From assembly GCF_014645735.1 (NCBI RefSeq), contig NZ_BMMH01000003.1, positions 62,001 through 126,000 on the forward strand: DNA of 64,000 bases, written 5' to 3'. Source of the DNA: Nocardia jinanensis. GTDB lineage: Bacteria; Actinomycetota; Actinomycetes; Mycobacteriales; Mycobacteriaceae. Made by a program: the position numbers and the translations under genes. The notes below the pieces were generated by a model that saw nothing but the letters and a program-made list of their open reading frames with translations, made no database searches and was not told the origin of the DNA. Positions 49,621-60,407 of the stretch are shown here, piece after piece (the first letter of the stretch is position 1; every line of letters starts with the position of its first letter).

Positions 49621-51278
49621 CCGGCGGTAACCACGCCGACGGGGCGGCGGCCGGCCGCGGCGGCGGGCCCGTACCTACGAGCGGGCCGCCCGTGAAGGCG
49701 GTGACCGGACCCACGGAGCAGGTGGTCGTGGTCGGCGCCGGGCTGTCCGGTCTCGCGTCCGCGCTGTACCTGACCGGCGCCGGCTGCGCGGTCACCCTGG
49801 TGGAGCGCGCCGATCATGTCGGCGGCCGGGTCGGGCGGTACCGGTTCGCCGACTACGAGATCGACTCCGGGGCGACCGTGCTCACATTGCCCGCACTCAT
49901 CGACGACGCGCTGGCCGCGGTGGGGACCGACACCTCGAAGACGGTGCCGCCGCTGCGGATCCGGCAGTTGGACCCGGCCTACCATGCTCGCTTCGCGGAC
50001 GGATCCGAGCTGCGGGTCTTCTCCGACCCCGACCGGATGAGTGCGGAGGTGGCTCAGACCTGCGGACCGGACGAAGCCGTCCGGTACCGGCGGCTGCGGG
50101 ACTGGCTGGGTCGCGTGTTCCGGGCCGAATACGACGAGTTCCTGGCGACGAACTTCGATTCACCGCTGGACATGGTGCGTTTCCCGGGCAAACGGGCGGC
50201 CCTGCTCGAACTGGTCCGGCTCGGTGCCTTCGGCCGGCTGGGCAACCGGGTCGACCGGACGCTGCGGGACCCCCGGCTGACCCGCCTGTTCACCTTCCAG
50301 GCGCTGTACGCGGGGATGGCACCCGAGCAGGCGCTCGGCGTGTACGGTGCGATCCCCTATATGGATACCGGCCTGGGCGTCTACTTCCCCGACGGCGGAA
50401 TGCGATCTGTCGCCGAAACCCTGGCGGGCGCCTTCACCGCGGCCGGTGGCCGCCTCGAACTCGGCACCGAGGTCACCGGAATCGACTATGACCGGAACCG
50501 GGCCCGGCGGGTACTACTGGCCGACGGCCGGGACCTGCCCTGCGATGCGGTGATCCTCACCGCGGATCTGGGATCCCTGGATCGCTTCGGCGCGCGCCCG
50601 CCGCGGCGGCTGCGCGCCTCCCCGTCGGCGGTCGTCGCGCACGGCACCGTACCGGCCGGGATCGCCGAGAGCTGGCCGGTACAGGCACATCACACCATCG
50701 ACTTCGGCGCCGCCTGGTCGCGGACCTTCGCCGAGATCACACCGCGACGCGGCGGCCGTCTCATGAGCGATCCCTCGCTACTGCTGACCCGCCCCGCGCT
50801 CAGCGACCCCGGTCTCTACCTCACCCGCGGCGAGACCCGGTACGAACCGTTCTCGCTGCTCGCTCCCTGCCCCAACCTGGATTCGGCACCGCTGGATTGG
50901 AATCGGCTCGGCCCCTCATACCTGCGGGAACTGCTCGCAGTCCTGGAGTCGCGTGGGTATCACGAGATCTCGGCGCAGTTCAGCGTGGACCGGCTCGACA
51001 CGCCCGCGACCTGGCTGGATCAGGGCATGATCGCCGGAACTCCGTTCTCGGCCGCGCATCTGTTCCGTCAGACCGGCCCCTTCCGCACCCGTAATCTCGC
51101 GCGCGGCAGGGAGAACGTGGTCCTGGCCGGATGCGGTACGACGCCGGGGGTCGGTGTGCCGACCGCGCTGCTGTCGGGAAAACTCGCGGCACAGCGCGTT
51201 GTGGGCGAGAATCGCGGTGCCCGGACGCGCGCCCCCGCGACCGTCCGGCCGCCGTCCGTGACGGAAGCCGTAAACTGA
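49617..51278 (+). CDS. crtI: Phytoene desaturase
   Basis: CrtI introduces double bonds into phytoene, giving lycopene or a related acyclic carotenoid. In 553 residues a Gly/Ala-rich leader of about 34 precedes the FAD motif VVVVGAGLSGLASALYLTGAG with VGGRVGRY. The central FTFQALYAGMAPEQALGVYGAIPYMDT (landmark at about residues 220-247) and the end AGCGTTPGVGVPTALLSGKLAA are typical of CrtI. ATGA overlap with crtE indicates coupling. It is an insertion relative to M. tuberculosis, where idsA2 is followed directly by mptA. Confidence 0.9.
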   Translation: MTGGNHADGAAAGRGGGPVPTSGPPVKAVTGPTEQVVVVGAGLSGLASALYLTGAGCAVTLVERADHVGGRVGRYRFADYEIDSGATVLTLPALIDDALAAVGTDTSKTVPPLRIRQLDPAYHARFADGSELRVFSDPDRMSAEVAQTCGPDEAVRYRRLRDWLGRVFRAEYDEFLATNFDSPLDMVRFPGKRAALLELVRLGAFGRLGNRVDRTLRDPRLTRLFTFQALYAGMAPEQALGVYGAIPYMDTGLGVYFPDGGMRSVAETLAGAFTAAGGRLELGTEVTGIDYDRNRARRVLLADGRDLPCDAVILTADLGSLDRFGARPPRRLRASPSAVVAHGTVPAGIAESWPVQAHHTIDFGAAWSRTFAEITPRRGGRLMSDPSLLLTRPALSDPGLYLTRGETRYEPFSLLAPCPNLDSAPLDWNRLGPSYLRELLAVLESRGYHEISAQFSVDRLDTPATWLDQGMIAGTPFSAAHLFRQTGPFRTRNLARGRENVVLAGCGTTPGVGVPTALLSGKLAAQRVVGENRGARTRAPATVRPPSVTEAVN

Positions 51279-51337
51279 GCGCCGACCTATTCGCCCGCGG
51301 TTGCGACCGCCGACCATCCAGGGGGGACCGACACCGG

Positions 51338-53026
51338 ATGCCAGCCCCCTATATGCACACCACGACCACTACTGTTCCCGTCGCCGATACCGGCGCGGGC
51401 ATCTCGGATCCGCAGACCGCGCGGACGGCAGGACGTGCCGGATTCGCGCCCGGTTTCCGGGGTTGGCTGCGTTTCTGCGCCGACTTCCTGCGCAGCCCGG
51501 AAGGTCACGCGGCACTGCTCGGATTCGCCGGCGCCGTGATGATCACCTTCGGCGGCTTCGGCGCCGGCGGCGTACGCAAACGCGATCCGCTGCTCGAGAC
51601 GGTGCACCTGTCCTGGCTGCGGTTCGGGCACGGCTACGCGTTGTCGATGATCTGCGTCTGGGCCGGGGTGCTGATGATGGTGGCCGCCTGGGTGCGGCTG
51701 GGCCGGATAACCCTCGGATTCGGCGGCCACACCGGCGAAGTACGGCTCAACGAACTGCGCGCCATCGTCGGTATCTGGATCGCCCCGCTGATGTTCACGG
51801 TCCCCATGTTCAGCCGCGACGCCTATTCCTATCTCGCCCAGGGCGCGCTGCTGCGCGACGGTTTCGACCCGTATCAGGTGGGCCCGGTCGCCAATCCCGG
51901 GATCCTCCTCGACAACGTGAGCACCGTCTGGACCACCACCACCGCGCCCTACGGTCCGGTGTTCCTGTTGCTGGGTCGCGCGATCACCGCGGTGACCGGG
52001 GACAGCGTGGTCGGCGGCACGATCGCGCTGCGTTTCGTGATGCTGCCCGGCCTGGTGCTCATGATGTGGGCGGTGCCGTACCTGACCAAACATCTCGGCG
52101 GCAGGCCGGCCGTCGCCCTGTGGCTGGCGGTGCTCAACCCGCTGGTGCTGATCCACCTGATCGGTGGCGTGCACAACGAGATGCTGATGGTCGGCCTGAT
52201 GTGCGCCGGAATCGCACTGGTCCTGGAACGCCATCACGTGGCAGGGATCGTGGTGGTGGCGATCGGGGTCGCGATCAAGGCGACCGCCGGCGTCGCGCTG
52301 CCGTTCCTGGTGTGGATCTGGATGCTGCACGAACGCGACCGCCGCGCCGAAGACGGCCAGCGCGCCGCCCTGGCCACCACCAGCCGGGAGTTCCTGGCCC
52401 ACCACTGGAAGATGTTCGCCAAGATCGCGGGCCTCGGTCTCGCGGTATTCGCCGCGGTTTTCGTGGCGGCCTCGGCGATCGCCGGTGTCGGAATCGGCTG
52501 GCTCACCGCGCTGTCGGGGTCACGCAAGATCATCAACTGGTTGTCGCTGCCCACCGTCATGGCGCACGTCGTCACCTGGATCACCCCGTTCGGACTGGAT
52601 TCCGCCCTCGAAGTGACCCGCATACTGTGCATGCTGGCCCTGCTGGTGTTGCTGGTGTGGACGTGGTGGCGGTTCAAACTCACCGAACGCGACGCGGTCC
52701 TGGGCATCCTGATCGCTTTCGTCGCCATCGTGATCCTGTCACCGGCCGCGCTGCCCTGGTACTACTCGTGGCCGCTGGCCCTGGCCGCGGGCTTCGCACT
52801 GTCGACCACCACGCTCATGACCCTGGTCGGGATCTGCACCTGGCTGATGCTGGTCTTCCAGCCCGACGGGTCGATCGGACTGTACAACTTCTGGCATGTC
52901 GCGGCCGCGACCTTCGCCTCCGTGGTAGCCGCGCTCTCGCTGCGCAATATCGACCCGCTACGACTGCGTGGCACCCCCCGCGCCCCACACGCGGTCTCCG
53001 CACCCGTGGTCACCAGCGGTCTGTGA
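51338..53026 (+). CDS. mptA: Alpha-1,6-mannosyltransferase MptA
   Basis: This GT-C polyprenyl-phosphomannose-dependent mannosyltransferase extends the mannan backbone of lipomannan and lipoarabinomannan outside the membrane. In 562 residues about 13 membrane helices are seen. The first extracytoplasmic loop carries the acidic catalytic region FSRDAYSYLAQGALLRDGFDPY, then NPLVLIHLIGGVHNEMLMVGL. ATG 51338 follows a GGGGGG-type site by 11 nt; ATG 51353 is also possible. It is the counterpart of Rv2174. Its stop overlaps the crtB start. Confidence 0.92.
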   Translation: MPAPYMHTTTTTVPVADTGAGISDPQTARTAGRAGFAPGFRGWLRFCADFLRSPEGHAALLGFAGAVMITFGGFGAGGVRKRDPLLETVHLSWLRFGHGYALSMICVWAGVLMMVAAWVRLGRITLGFGGHTGEVRLNELRAIVGIWIAPLMFTVPMFSRDAYSYLAQGALLRDGFDPYQVGPVANPGILLDNVSTVWTTTTAPYGPVFLLLGRAITAVTGDSVVGGTIALRFVMLPGLVLMMWAVPYLTKHLGGRPAVALWLAVLNPLVLIHLIGGVHNEMLMVGLMCAGIALVLERHHVAGIVVVAIGVAIKATAGVALPFLVWIWMLHERDRRAEDGQRAALATTSREFLAHHWKMFAKIAGLGLAVFAAVFVAASAIAGVGIGWLTALSGSRKIINWLSLPTVMAHVVTWITPFGLDSALEVTRILCMLALLVLLVWTWWRFKLTERDAVLGILIAFVAIVILSPAALPWYYSWPLALAAGFALSTTTLMTLVGICTWLMLVFQPDGSIGLYNFWHVAAATFASVVAALSLRNIDPLRLRGTPRAPHAVSAPVVTSGL

Positions 53027-54015
53027 ACGACCCACACGGTATGCGGTTCGGCGTACCACCGCCGACCGATCCGCGGGGTCGTGCGGCGCTACCGGATGCC
53101 TACCGGTACTGCCGTCACATCGCCGCGTCGCACGGTCGTACGTACTATCTGGCGACCCGGCTGCTGTCCGCGGACCGCCGCCCCGCGGTACACGCGCTGT
53201 ACGCCTTCGCGCGGACGGTGGACGATATCGTCGACGACCCGCGGGGCCCCGGCGATGATCCACACGAGGCCGTCACCGCGCTGGACGCCGTCGAGCACCA
53301 CCTCCGCGCCGCCTGGGTGCGGCCCGTGTCCGCGCGGCGAGCACCGAGCCCCCACGCGGCGCTCCCACCGGAGTTCGACCGGGTCGTATCGCCACTCACC
53401 GATACCGTCACCCGATTCGCGATCGAGCCGCGCCACTTCTGGACCTTCCTGGATTCCATGCGCATGGACATCCCGGAGTCGCCCCTGTTCCGCAACCGTT
53501 ACCCGACGATGGCGGCGCTGCACGAGTACATGCGCGGGTCGGCCGCGGCCATCGGTCTGCAACTACTACCCGTACTGGGCACCGTCTGCCCGGTGGCCGA
53601 AGCCGAACCCGCCGCGGCCGCGCTCGGCAACGCCTTCCAGCTCACCAATTTCCTGCGCGATATCGGCGAGGACCTCGACCGCGACCGGATCTATCTCCCG
53701 ACCGCCGACCTCGCCGCATTCGGGGTGGACGAAGCACTGCTGGCCGATTGCCGGCGCACCGGACGTACCGATCGGCGCCTGCGCCGGGCACTGGCACATC
53801 TGATCGCGGTCAACCGCGACTTGTACCGGGGCGCGCGGCCCGGTATCGACCTGCTGAGCCCTCGGGTGCGCCCCGCCATCCGCACGGCCGCGACCCTCTA
53901 CGCGGCCATCCTCGACCGCATAGAGGACAGTGGCTACGCCGTATTCGCGCAGCGCGCCGTGGTACCGCAGCGCAGGCGGCTGCGGCTCGCCGTGAGCGCG
54001 GCACTGGGGACCTGA
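53023..54015 (+). CDS. crtB: Phytoene synthase
   Basis: CrtB condenses two GGPP to phytoene, the first committed carotenoid step. In 330 residues the first aspartate-rich motif is ARTVDDIVDD, the second NFLRDIGEDLDRDRIYLP, with the squalene/phytoene synthase SxxYLAT-type start in GRTYYLATRLL. GTG 53023 overlaps the mptA stop (GTGA); ATG 53041 is an alternative. A carotenoid gene fused by overlap to a lipomannan gene is notable. Confidence 0.93.
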   Translation: MNDPHGMRFGVPPPTDPRGRAALPDAYRYCRHIAASHGRTYYLATRLLSADRRPAVHALYAFARTVDDIVDDPRGPGDDPHEAVTALDAVEHHLRAAWVRPVSARRAPSPHAALPPEFDRVVSPLTDTVTRFAIEPRHFWTFLDSMRMDIPESPLFRNRYPTMAALHEYMRGSAAAIGLQLLPVLGTVCPVAEAEPAAAALGNAFQLTNFLRDIGEDLDRDRIYLPTADLAAFGVDEALLADCRRTGRTDRRLRRALAHLIAVNRDLYRGARPGIDLLSPRVRPAIRTAATLYAAILDRIEDSGYAVFAQRAVVPQRRRLRLAVSAALGT

Positions 54016-54025
54016 GATGGACTGT

Positions 54026-54394
54026 TCAGAACGGGTCGGCGGCGGCGCGGCGCAGCACCTCACGGGCCAGCGGCCCGTGCAACGCTTCGACCGGCTTACC
54101 CGGCAGCGTCTCGTCGTCGGTGAAGATCCATTCCAGGATCTCCTCGTCGGTGTACTTCGCGTCACGCATCACCGTGATCAGCCCGGGCAGCCATCTCAGC
54201 ACTGCGCCCGTATCGTCGAAGAAGATCTCCGGGACCCCGGCCACACCGTCGCGCCGGACGGCCAGCAACTGGTTGTCACGCAGCATCTGATGCACCCGGG
54301 TCACCACGATGCCCAGTTGTTTCGCGACTTCGGGCAGCGCGAGCAGGGGTACCGAGGCGGGCAGGACATCGGTACTGCAGGGAAAGGCACTCAC
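54026..54394 (-). CDS. Rv2175c-like winged-helix DNA-binding protein
   Basis: This 122-residue protein is similar to Rv2175c, the DNA-binding substrate of PknL. An HTH lies at LPEVAKQLGIVVTRVHQMLRDNQLLAV (about residues 19-45). A beta/helix region WLPGLITVMRDAKYTDEEILEWIF and a PVEALHGPLAREVLRRA end, typical of the family, follow. GTG 54394 is chosen since the extension to 54487 adds 31 low-complexity residues. It is convergent with crtB (10-nt gap) and divergent from pknL. Confidence 0.85.
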   Translation of the reverse strand: MSAFPCSTDVLPASVPLLALPEVAKQLGIVVTRVHQMLRDNQLLAVRRDGVAGVPEIFFDDTGAVLRWLPGLITVMRDAKYTDEEILEWIFTDDETLPGKPVEALHGPLAREVLRRAAADPF

Positions 54395-54519
54395 GGAAGA
54401 CAACCGTAGACGCTGCCCGCCTCCCCGCCGTGAGACACCCGTGGCAGCCCGGCCGATAACATCGACAACAGCCGCGTGGGCGGCCACCGTGTGGACACGG
54501 TAGGAAAGTGGAGAGGTTC

Positions 54520-56454
54520 GTGACAGCCGGAACAGAATTGATCGACGCCGTACTCGACCGGCGATACCGGATCGACGCGCCGATCGCCCGCGGTGGGATG
54601 TCGATGGTGTTCCGCGGCGTGGACACCCGCCTGGGTCGTCAGGTCGCCATCAAAGTGATGGATCCCAAGTTCGCCGGTGACCCCCAGTTCCTGAGCCGCT
54701 TCGAATTCGAGGCCCGCGCGGTCGCCGGACTCAAACACCCCTCCCTGGTCGAGGTCTACGACCAGGGTATGGACGGTGAGTACCCGTTCCTCGTCATGGA
54801 GCTGGTCCAGGGCGGCACGCTGCGTGAACTGCTGCGCGAGCGCGGCCCGATGCCGCCGCACGCGGTGCGCGCGGTGGCCGAGCCGGTACTGGCCGCGATC
54901 GGCGTCGCGCACGCCGCGGGGCTGGTACACCGCGATGTAAAACCCGAGAACGTGCTCATCTCCGATTCCGGTGACGTCAAGATCGCCGATTTCGGACTGG
55001 TGCGCGCGGTGGCGGCGGCCAACACCACCTCGGCCAGCGTCATTCTGGGCACCGCGGCCTATCTCTCGCCGGAACAGGTGACCTCCGGTAGCGCCGACGC
55101 CCGCAGCGATGTGTACGCGTTCGGGATCCTGATCTTCGAGCTGCTCACCGGCCGCGTGCCGTTCACCGGCGACAACTCGCTGTCGGTGGCCTACCAGCGG
55201 GTGGAGAACGACGTTCCGAGCCCCAGCGAGTTCATCGCCGGGGTCCCGCCCGAATTCGATCGGCTGGTCGCCCGCGCGACCGCCCGGGAGCCCGGGCACC
55301 GGTTCGCCGACGCCGGCGAAATGGTCGCCGAACTACGCGCCATCGCCGCGCGCCTGGATCTACCCGCCTACCGAGTGCCCGCACCCCGGGATTCGGCCGA
55401 ACACACCAGTGCCCACCATCCGGTCACCCTGCCGGCCCCCGAGCCCGCCGCCGCCGGCGCCGGTCCGCACGCCACGCGAATGGTGACCACGGCCCGGCCC
55501 CGGAACGAGCCGCCACCCCCCACCTACATCCCACCGCAGCAACCCACCCAGTACAGCGCCTATCAGGAGTCCCGGGCCAACCACCGGCGCAACGGCATGA
55601 TCTGGGCCGCCGTGGTGGTGGTGCTGACACTGCTCGTCGGAATCGGCGGCTGGTGGCTCGGCACGGGCCGCTACGCCACGGTCCCCTCGGTCGCCGGTAT
55701 GACGCTGGAGAACGCCACCGCCGAGCTCCAGGAGGCCGGATTCGATACCGGCACCCGGGACAAGGCCTCCGATACCGTCCCCGTCGGCGGCGTGGTGGGC
55801 ACCGATCCGGGCCCGGGCGCCCGCGAGGCCAAGGGATCCACCATCGATGTCCTGGTCTCCAGCGGGAAGCCCCGAGTGCCCGCCGTCTCCCTCGGTGACA
55901 CCTGGGACGACGTCCAGCAATTGATCCGCGACCAGGGCCTGCAACCGGTGGACGGTGGCGAAGTCGCCAGCACCGTCCCCGAAGGAACCCTGGCCCGTAT
56001 CGATCCCGGCCCCGGCACCGTCCTGCCCGCAGGGGCTCATGTGCAGATCTGGAAGAGCAACGGATCCAAACCGGTCCAACTGCCGGATCTGCGTGCCGCG
56101 ACACCCGAACAGGCACGGCAGAAACTCACCGATCTCGGACTCACGGTCGGCGGCGAACGCCCCGTCTACGACAAACTCGTCGAAGTGGGTCGTGTGGTCG
56201 GCAGCGATCCCACCGTAGGCACCACGGTCGACGCCGGATCCTCGGTGACCCTACTGGTCTGCGAAGCGGTCACCATGCCTTCGGTGATGGGCAAAAAGGT
56301 ATCCGAAGCCCGCCGGACCCTGGAATCGCTGGGCCTGACGGTCCAGGTCCGGCAGCTGGCGCCCTTGGACTCCTCGGCGGTGGTCTCCCAGAATCCTCCG
56401 GCGAACGCCAACGTCGAGCCGGGAGCAACGGTCACCATCGTGGCTTTCCCCTGA
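54520..56454 (+). CDS. pknL: PknL-like Ser/Thr protein kinase with four PASTA domains
   Basis: This is a transmembrane Hanks-type kinase of 644 residues. The kinase domain has the glycine-rich loop IARGGMSMVF, the ATP lysine in VAIKVMD (K45), catalytic HRDVKPEN (D139) and DFG. The activation loop TTSASVILGTAAYLSPEQ contains candidate phospho-threonines. A juxtamembrane Pro/Thr-rich part and one helix (about 360-381) lead to four extracellular PASTA domains (382-644), which bind peptidoglycan fragments or lipid II. M. tuberculosis PknL, as I recall, lacks PASTA domains. GTG 54520 follows GGAG by 6 nt; GTG 54508 is the alternative. Confidence 0.92.
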   Translation: MTAGTELIDAVLDRRYRIDAPIARGGMSMVFRGVDTRLGRQVAIKVMDPKFAGDPQFLSRFEFEARAVAGLKHPSLVEVYDQGMDGEYPFLVMELVQGGTLRELLRERGPMPPHAVRAVAEPVLAAIGVAHAAGLVHRDVKPENVLISDSGDVKIADFGLVRAVAAANTTSASVILGTAAYLSPEQVTSGSADARSDVYAFGILIFELLTGRVPFTGDNSLSVAYQRVENDVPSPSEFIAGVPPEFDRLVARATAREPGHRFADAGEMVAELRAIAARLDLPAYRVPAPRDSAEHTSAHHPVTLPAPEPAAAGAGPHATRMVTTARPRNEPPPPTYIPPQQPTQYSAYQESRANHRRNGMIWAAVVVVLTLLVGIGGWWLGTGRYATVPSVAGMTLENATAELQEAGFDTGTRDKASDTVPVGGVVGTDPGPGAREAKGSTIDVLVSSGKPRVPAVSLGDTWDDVQQLIRDQGLQPVDGGEVASTVPEGTLARIDPGPGTVLPAGAHVQIWKSNGSKPVQLPDLRAATPEQARQKLTDLGLTVGGERPVYDKLVEVGRVVGSDPTVGTTVDAGSSVTLLVCEAVTMPSVMGKKVSEARRTLESLGLTVQVRQLAPLDSSAVVSQNPPANANVEPGATVTIVAFP

Positions 56455-56474
56455 CAGTTCACCTTCGGATAGAC

Positions 56475-56519
56475 GTCCCGCCGACGGCCGGGTGGAGAAC
56501 CGGGTGGATTCGGCGGGAC
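56475..56519. terminator. Convergent stem-loop between pknL and the DAHP synthase gene
   Basis: A 10-bp inverted repeat (GTCCCGCCGA at 56475-56484, complement at 56510-56519, 25-nt loop) begins 20 nt behind the pknL stop. A second 8-bp hairpin follows at 56548-56575. Confidence 0.55.
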
Positions 56520-56547
56520 CGGTCGGAGAAAGCGGAGATGCCGGCGC

Positions 56548-56575
56548 GAGTCTCGACGGCTGAACGGCGAGACTC
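56548..56575. terminator. Second stem-loop in the pknL-DAHP synthase gap
   Basis: GAGTCTCG (56548-56555) pairs with CGAGACTC (56568-56575) around a 12-nt loop, 48 nt before the minus-strand DAHP synthase stop. It can act for either convergent gene. Confidence 0.5.
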
Positions 56576-56622
56576 AGGGCCTCGACCCCCGCGACGCCGC
56601 GGGCGGCGCCGAAAACACAGCC

Positions 56623-58017
<1,395 letters not shown>

Positions 58018-58026
58018 CTACGTTGC

Positions 58027-58091
58027 TGTGTTCACGGCCCCGCCCTCGGCGCCGCGGGTGGGGCGCGCCGGGGGCGGGGCCGATGAACACA
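58027..58091. repeat. GC-rich inverted repeat upstream of the DAHP synthase gene
   Basis: TGTGTTCA-CGGCCCCGCC (58027-58044) pairs with its complement at 58073-58091 with one bulged base. A nearby GCGGCGCCGAAGGCGGCGCC block (58105-58124) resembles, in reverse, the block at 3530-3549. A related GGGCGGCGCCGAAAACA lies at 56598-56614. It may be a dispersed intergenic repeat family, possibly acting in transcription termination or folding. Confidence 0.5.
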
Positions 58092-58166
58092 ACCCCGACC
58101 CTGCGGCGCCGAAGGCGGCGCCAATAAACTCAGCGCGTTCTGTTCGCCGCCGAGGGGACCCACCTT

Positions 58167-58661
58167 TTGAGATATTTCTACGATGCGGAGTTCATCGAGG
58201 ACGGCCGTGTGATCGACCTGGTGTCGATGGGCGTCGTCTGCGAGGACGGGCGTGAGTTCTACGCCGTGTCCACGGAGTTCGACGCGGGCCGCGCGGGGCC
58301 TTGGGTGTGCAAGAACGTCTTGCCGAAGCTGCCCCCGCAGAGTTCTCCGCTGTGGCGGACCAGGGAACAGATCCGGAACGATCTGTATCGATTCCTGGTC
58401 CCCCGGCCCACTGTGCAACCGGAGCTGTGGGCGTGGGTCAGCGCCTATGACCATGTGGTGCTGTGCCAGTTGTGGGGTTCGATGGTGGATCTGCCGCCGG
58501 CCCTGCCCCGATACACCAACGAACTGCGGCAGCATTGGGAGGCGCACGGTCGGCCGGATCTGCCGCCCCCGCCGCGCGACGCGCACGATGCGCTGGCCGA
58601 TGCGCGGCACAATCTCGCCAAGTTCGAGGCTATCGAAGCGGCAAGGCGGCGCGCGAACTGA
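58167..58661 (+). CDS. RNase AS: DEDDh 3'-5' exoribonuclease (Rv2179c-like)
   Basis: This 164-residue exonuclease of the RNase AS family digests adenylate-containing 3' tails of RNA. The first acidic residues are in YFYDAEFIEDGRVIDLVSMG (DxE). The middle aspartate is in WVSAYDHVVLCQLWG, and the C-terminal HDALADARHNL gives the DEDDh histidine and aspartate. The start is TTG 58167 with a GAGGGG site 8 nt upstream. Position and sequence match Rv2179c. Confidence 0.92.
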   Translation: MRYFYDAEFIEDGRVIDLVSMGVVCEDGREFYAVSTEFDAGRAGPWVCKNVLPKLPPQSSPLWRTREQIRNDLYRFLVPRPTVQPELWAWVSAYDHVVLCQLWGSMVDLPPALPRYTNELRQHWEAHGRPDLPPPPRDAHDALADARHNLAKFEAIEAARRRAN

Positions 58662-58705
58662 ACGATCCGGTGTCGCCGCGACGCGGGGACCCGCACCGGT
58701 GAACG

Positions 58706-58741
58706 AACAGGCCCCCTGGTCCGAGGACCAGGGGGCCTGTT
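58706..58741. terminator. Bidirectional terminator hairpin
   Basis: A perfect 17-bp inverted repeat (58706-58722 with 58725-58741) lies between the convergent RNase AS and qcrB stops and can stop transcription from both sides. Confidence 0.85.
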
Positions 58742-58757
58742 GTTCGGGCGGGACGGG

Positions 58758-60407
58758 TCAGTGCCCGCCGTGCCCGTTCTGTCCGTTGGAACCGGCCTCG
58801 TCCTGTACTCGCTTGAGTACGGCCAGCTGCCGGTGTTCCTCTTCCAGTTCGGCCGCGAAATGCTGTTCGCTCTCCGCGCGCGGATCGGCGCGCAGGAAGC
58901 TGCCGGTGCCCGGCTGCCCCGCCGAACCCAGCTGGTTCATCTTCTTGGGCACCACCGCGCCCTGGTACTCCAGCGGGATCGGATGACCGTGGCTGTCCAC
59001 CGGTCCCAGCGGCTGATGTACCTCGATATATTCGCCGTGCGGCAGACGCTTGATCACACCGGTCTCGATACCGTGCTCGAGTACCGCGCGGTCGCTGCGC
59101 TGCAGGCCGATGCAGAACCGGTAGGCGAGGAAGTACGCCAGCGGTGGTGCGACGAGCAGGCCGATACGGCCGATCCAGGTGGTCGCGTTCAGCGAGATGT
59201 CGAACTTGAGCGCCAGGATGTCGTTGACGCAGGACAGCGTGAGGACCACATAGAAGGCGATGGCCATCGCACCGATCGCGGTACGCACCGGGACGTCACG
59301 CGGACGCTGCAGCAGGTTGTGCCGCGCCGTATCGCCGGTGAGTCTCTTCTCGATCCACGGGTAGGCGATCAGCACCATGAAGACCAGGCCCATGATCAGC
59401 GCGACCCAGACCACCGCGGGCACGGTGTAGCGGCCCAGGTACAGCTCCCACGGCGGCATCAGACGCGCCAGACCGTCGGTCCACATCATGTAGAAGTCGG
59501 GCTGGGAGCCCGCCGACACCTGCGACGGGTTGTACGGGCCCAGGTTCCAGATCGGGTTGATCTGGAGCACGCCGCCCATGATCGCCACGAAGCCGAGCGT
59601 GAACGCGAAGAACGCGCCCTGATCGGCGGCGAACACCGGAACGATCCGCGAACCGACCACATTGTTCTCGGAGCGGCCCGGACCGGGGAATTGGGTGTGC
59701 TTCTGATACCAGACGATGGCCACGTGCGCCGCGATGAGCGCCAGCATGATGCCCGGGAACAGCAGCACATGCGCGATGTAGAGACGCGGGATGATGATCT
59801 CGCCGGGGAAATCACCGCCGAACATCAGCCAGTGCATCCAGGTGCCGATCACCGGGATGCCCATGGTGATACCACCGAACGCGGCCCGCAGACCGGTGCC
59901 GGAGAGCAGGTCGTCGGGCAGCGAGTACCCGAAGAAGCCCTCGAACATGGCCAGGATCAGCAGCAGCGAGCCGATCACCCAGTTCGCCTCACGCGGCTTG
60001 CGGAACGCGCCGGTGAAGAAGATGCGGAACAGGTGGATGATGATCGACGCCGCGAACAGCAGCGCCGCCCAGTGGTGCACCTGCCGGACGAACAGACCGC
60101 CGCGCACCTCGAAGGAGATGTTCAGGGCGGTCTCGTAGGCCCGCGACATACCCACACCGCGCAGCGGCTGGTAGGCGCCGTCGTAGGTGACGTGCGCCAT
60201 CGACGGGTCGAAGTACAGCGTCAGGTACACACCCGACAGCAGCAGGATGATGAACGCGTACAGCGCGATCTCACCCAACAGGAACGACCAATGGGTGGGG
60301 AACACCTTGTTGATCGATCGTTTCATGAAGGCGGCGGCGCGATACCGCTCGTCCACTTCGTTGGCTTGTGCCGCAAGTTTGCGGCCTACAGCCTCTCCTG
60401 CACTCAT
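58758..60407 (-). CDS. qcrB: Cytochrome bc1 complex cytochrome b subunit QcrB
   Basis: QcrB is the membrane cytochrome b that oxidises menaquinol in the bcc-aa3 supercomplex. In 549 residues the heme-ligating histidines lie in the second and fourth helix regions (for example [22 protein letters not shown] and GTWMHWLM). The quinol-site motif is PDFY in [12 protein letters not shown]-terminal extension of about 120 residues, rich in charged residues, is typical of actinobacteria. The start overlaps the qcrA stop (ATGA). It is the known target class of Q203-type inhibitors. Confidence 0.97.
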   Translation of the reverse strand: MSAGEAVGRKLAAQANEVDERYRAAAFMKRSINKVFPTHWSFLLGEIALYAFIILLLSGVYLTLYFDPSMAHVTYDGAYQPLRGVGMSRAYETALNISFEVRGGLFVRQVHHWAALLFAASIIIHLFRIFFTGAFRKPREANWVIGSLLLILAMFEGFFGYSLPDDLLSGTGLRAAFGGITMGIPVIGTWMHWLMFGGDFPGEIIIPRLYIAHVLLFPGIMLALIAAHVAIVWYQKHTQFPGPGRSENNVVGSRIVPVFAADQGAFFAFTLGFVAIMGGVLQINPIWNLGPYNPSQVSAGSQPDFYMMWTDGLARLMPPWELYLGRYTVPAVVWVALIMGLVFMVLIAYPWIEKRLTGDTARHNLLQRPRDVPVRTAIGAMAIAFYVVLTLSCVNDILALKFDISLNATTWIGRIGLLVAPPLAYFLAYRFCIGLQRSDRAVLEHGIETGVIKRLPHGEYIEVHQPLGPVDSHGHPIPLEYQGAVVPKKMNQLGSAGQPGTGSFLRADPRAESEQHFAAELEEEHRQLAVLKRVQDEAGSNGQNGHGGH

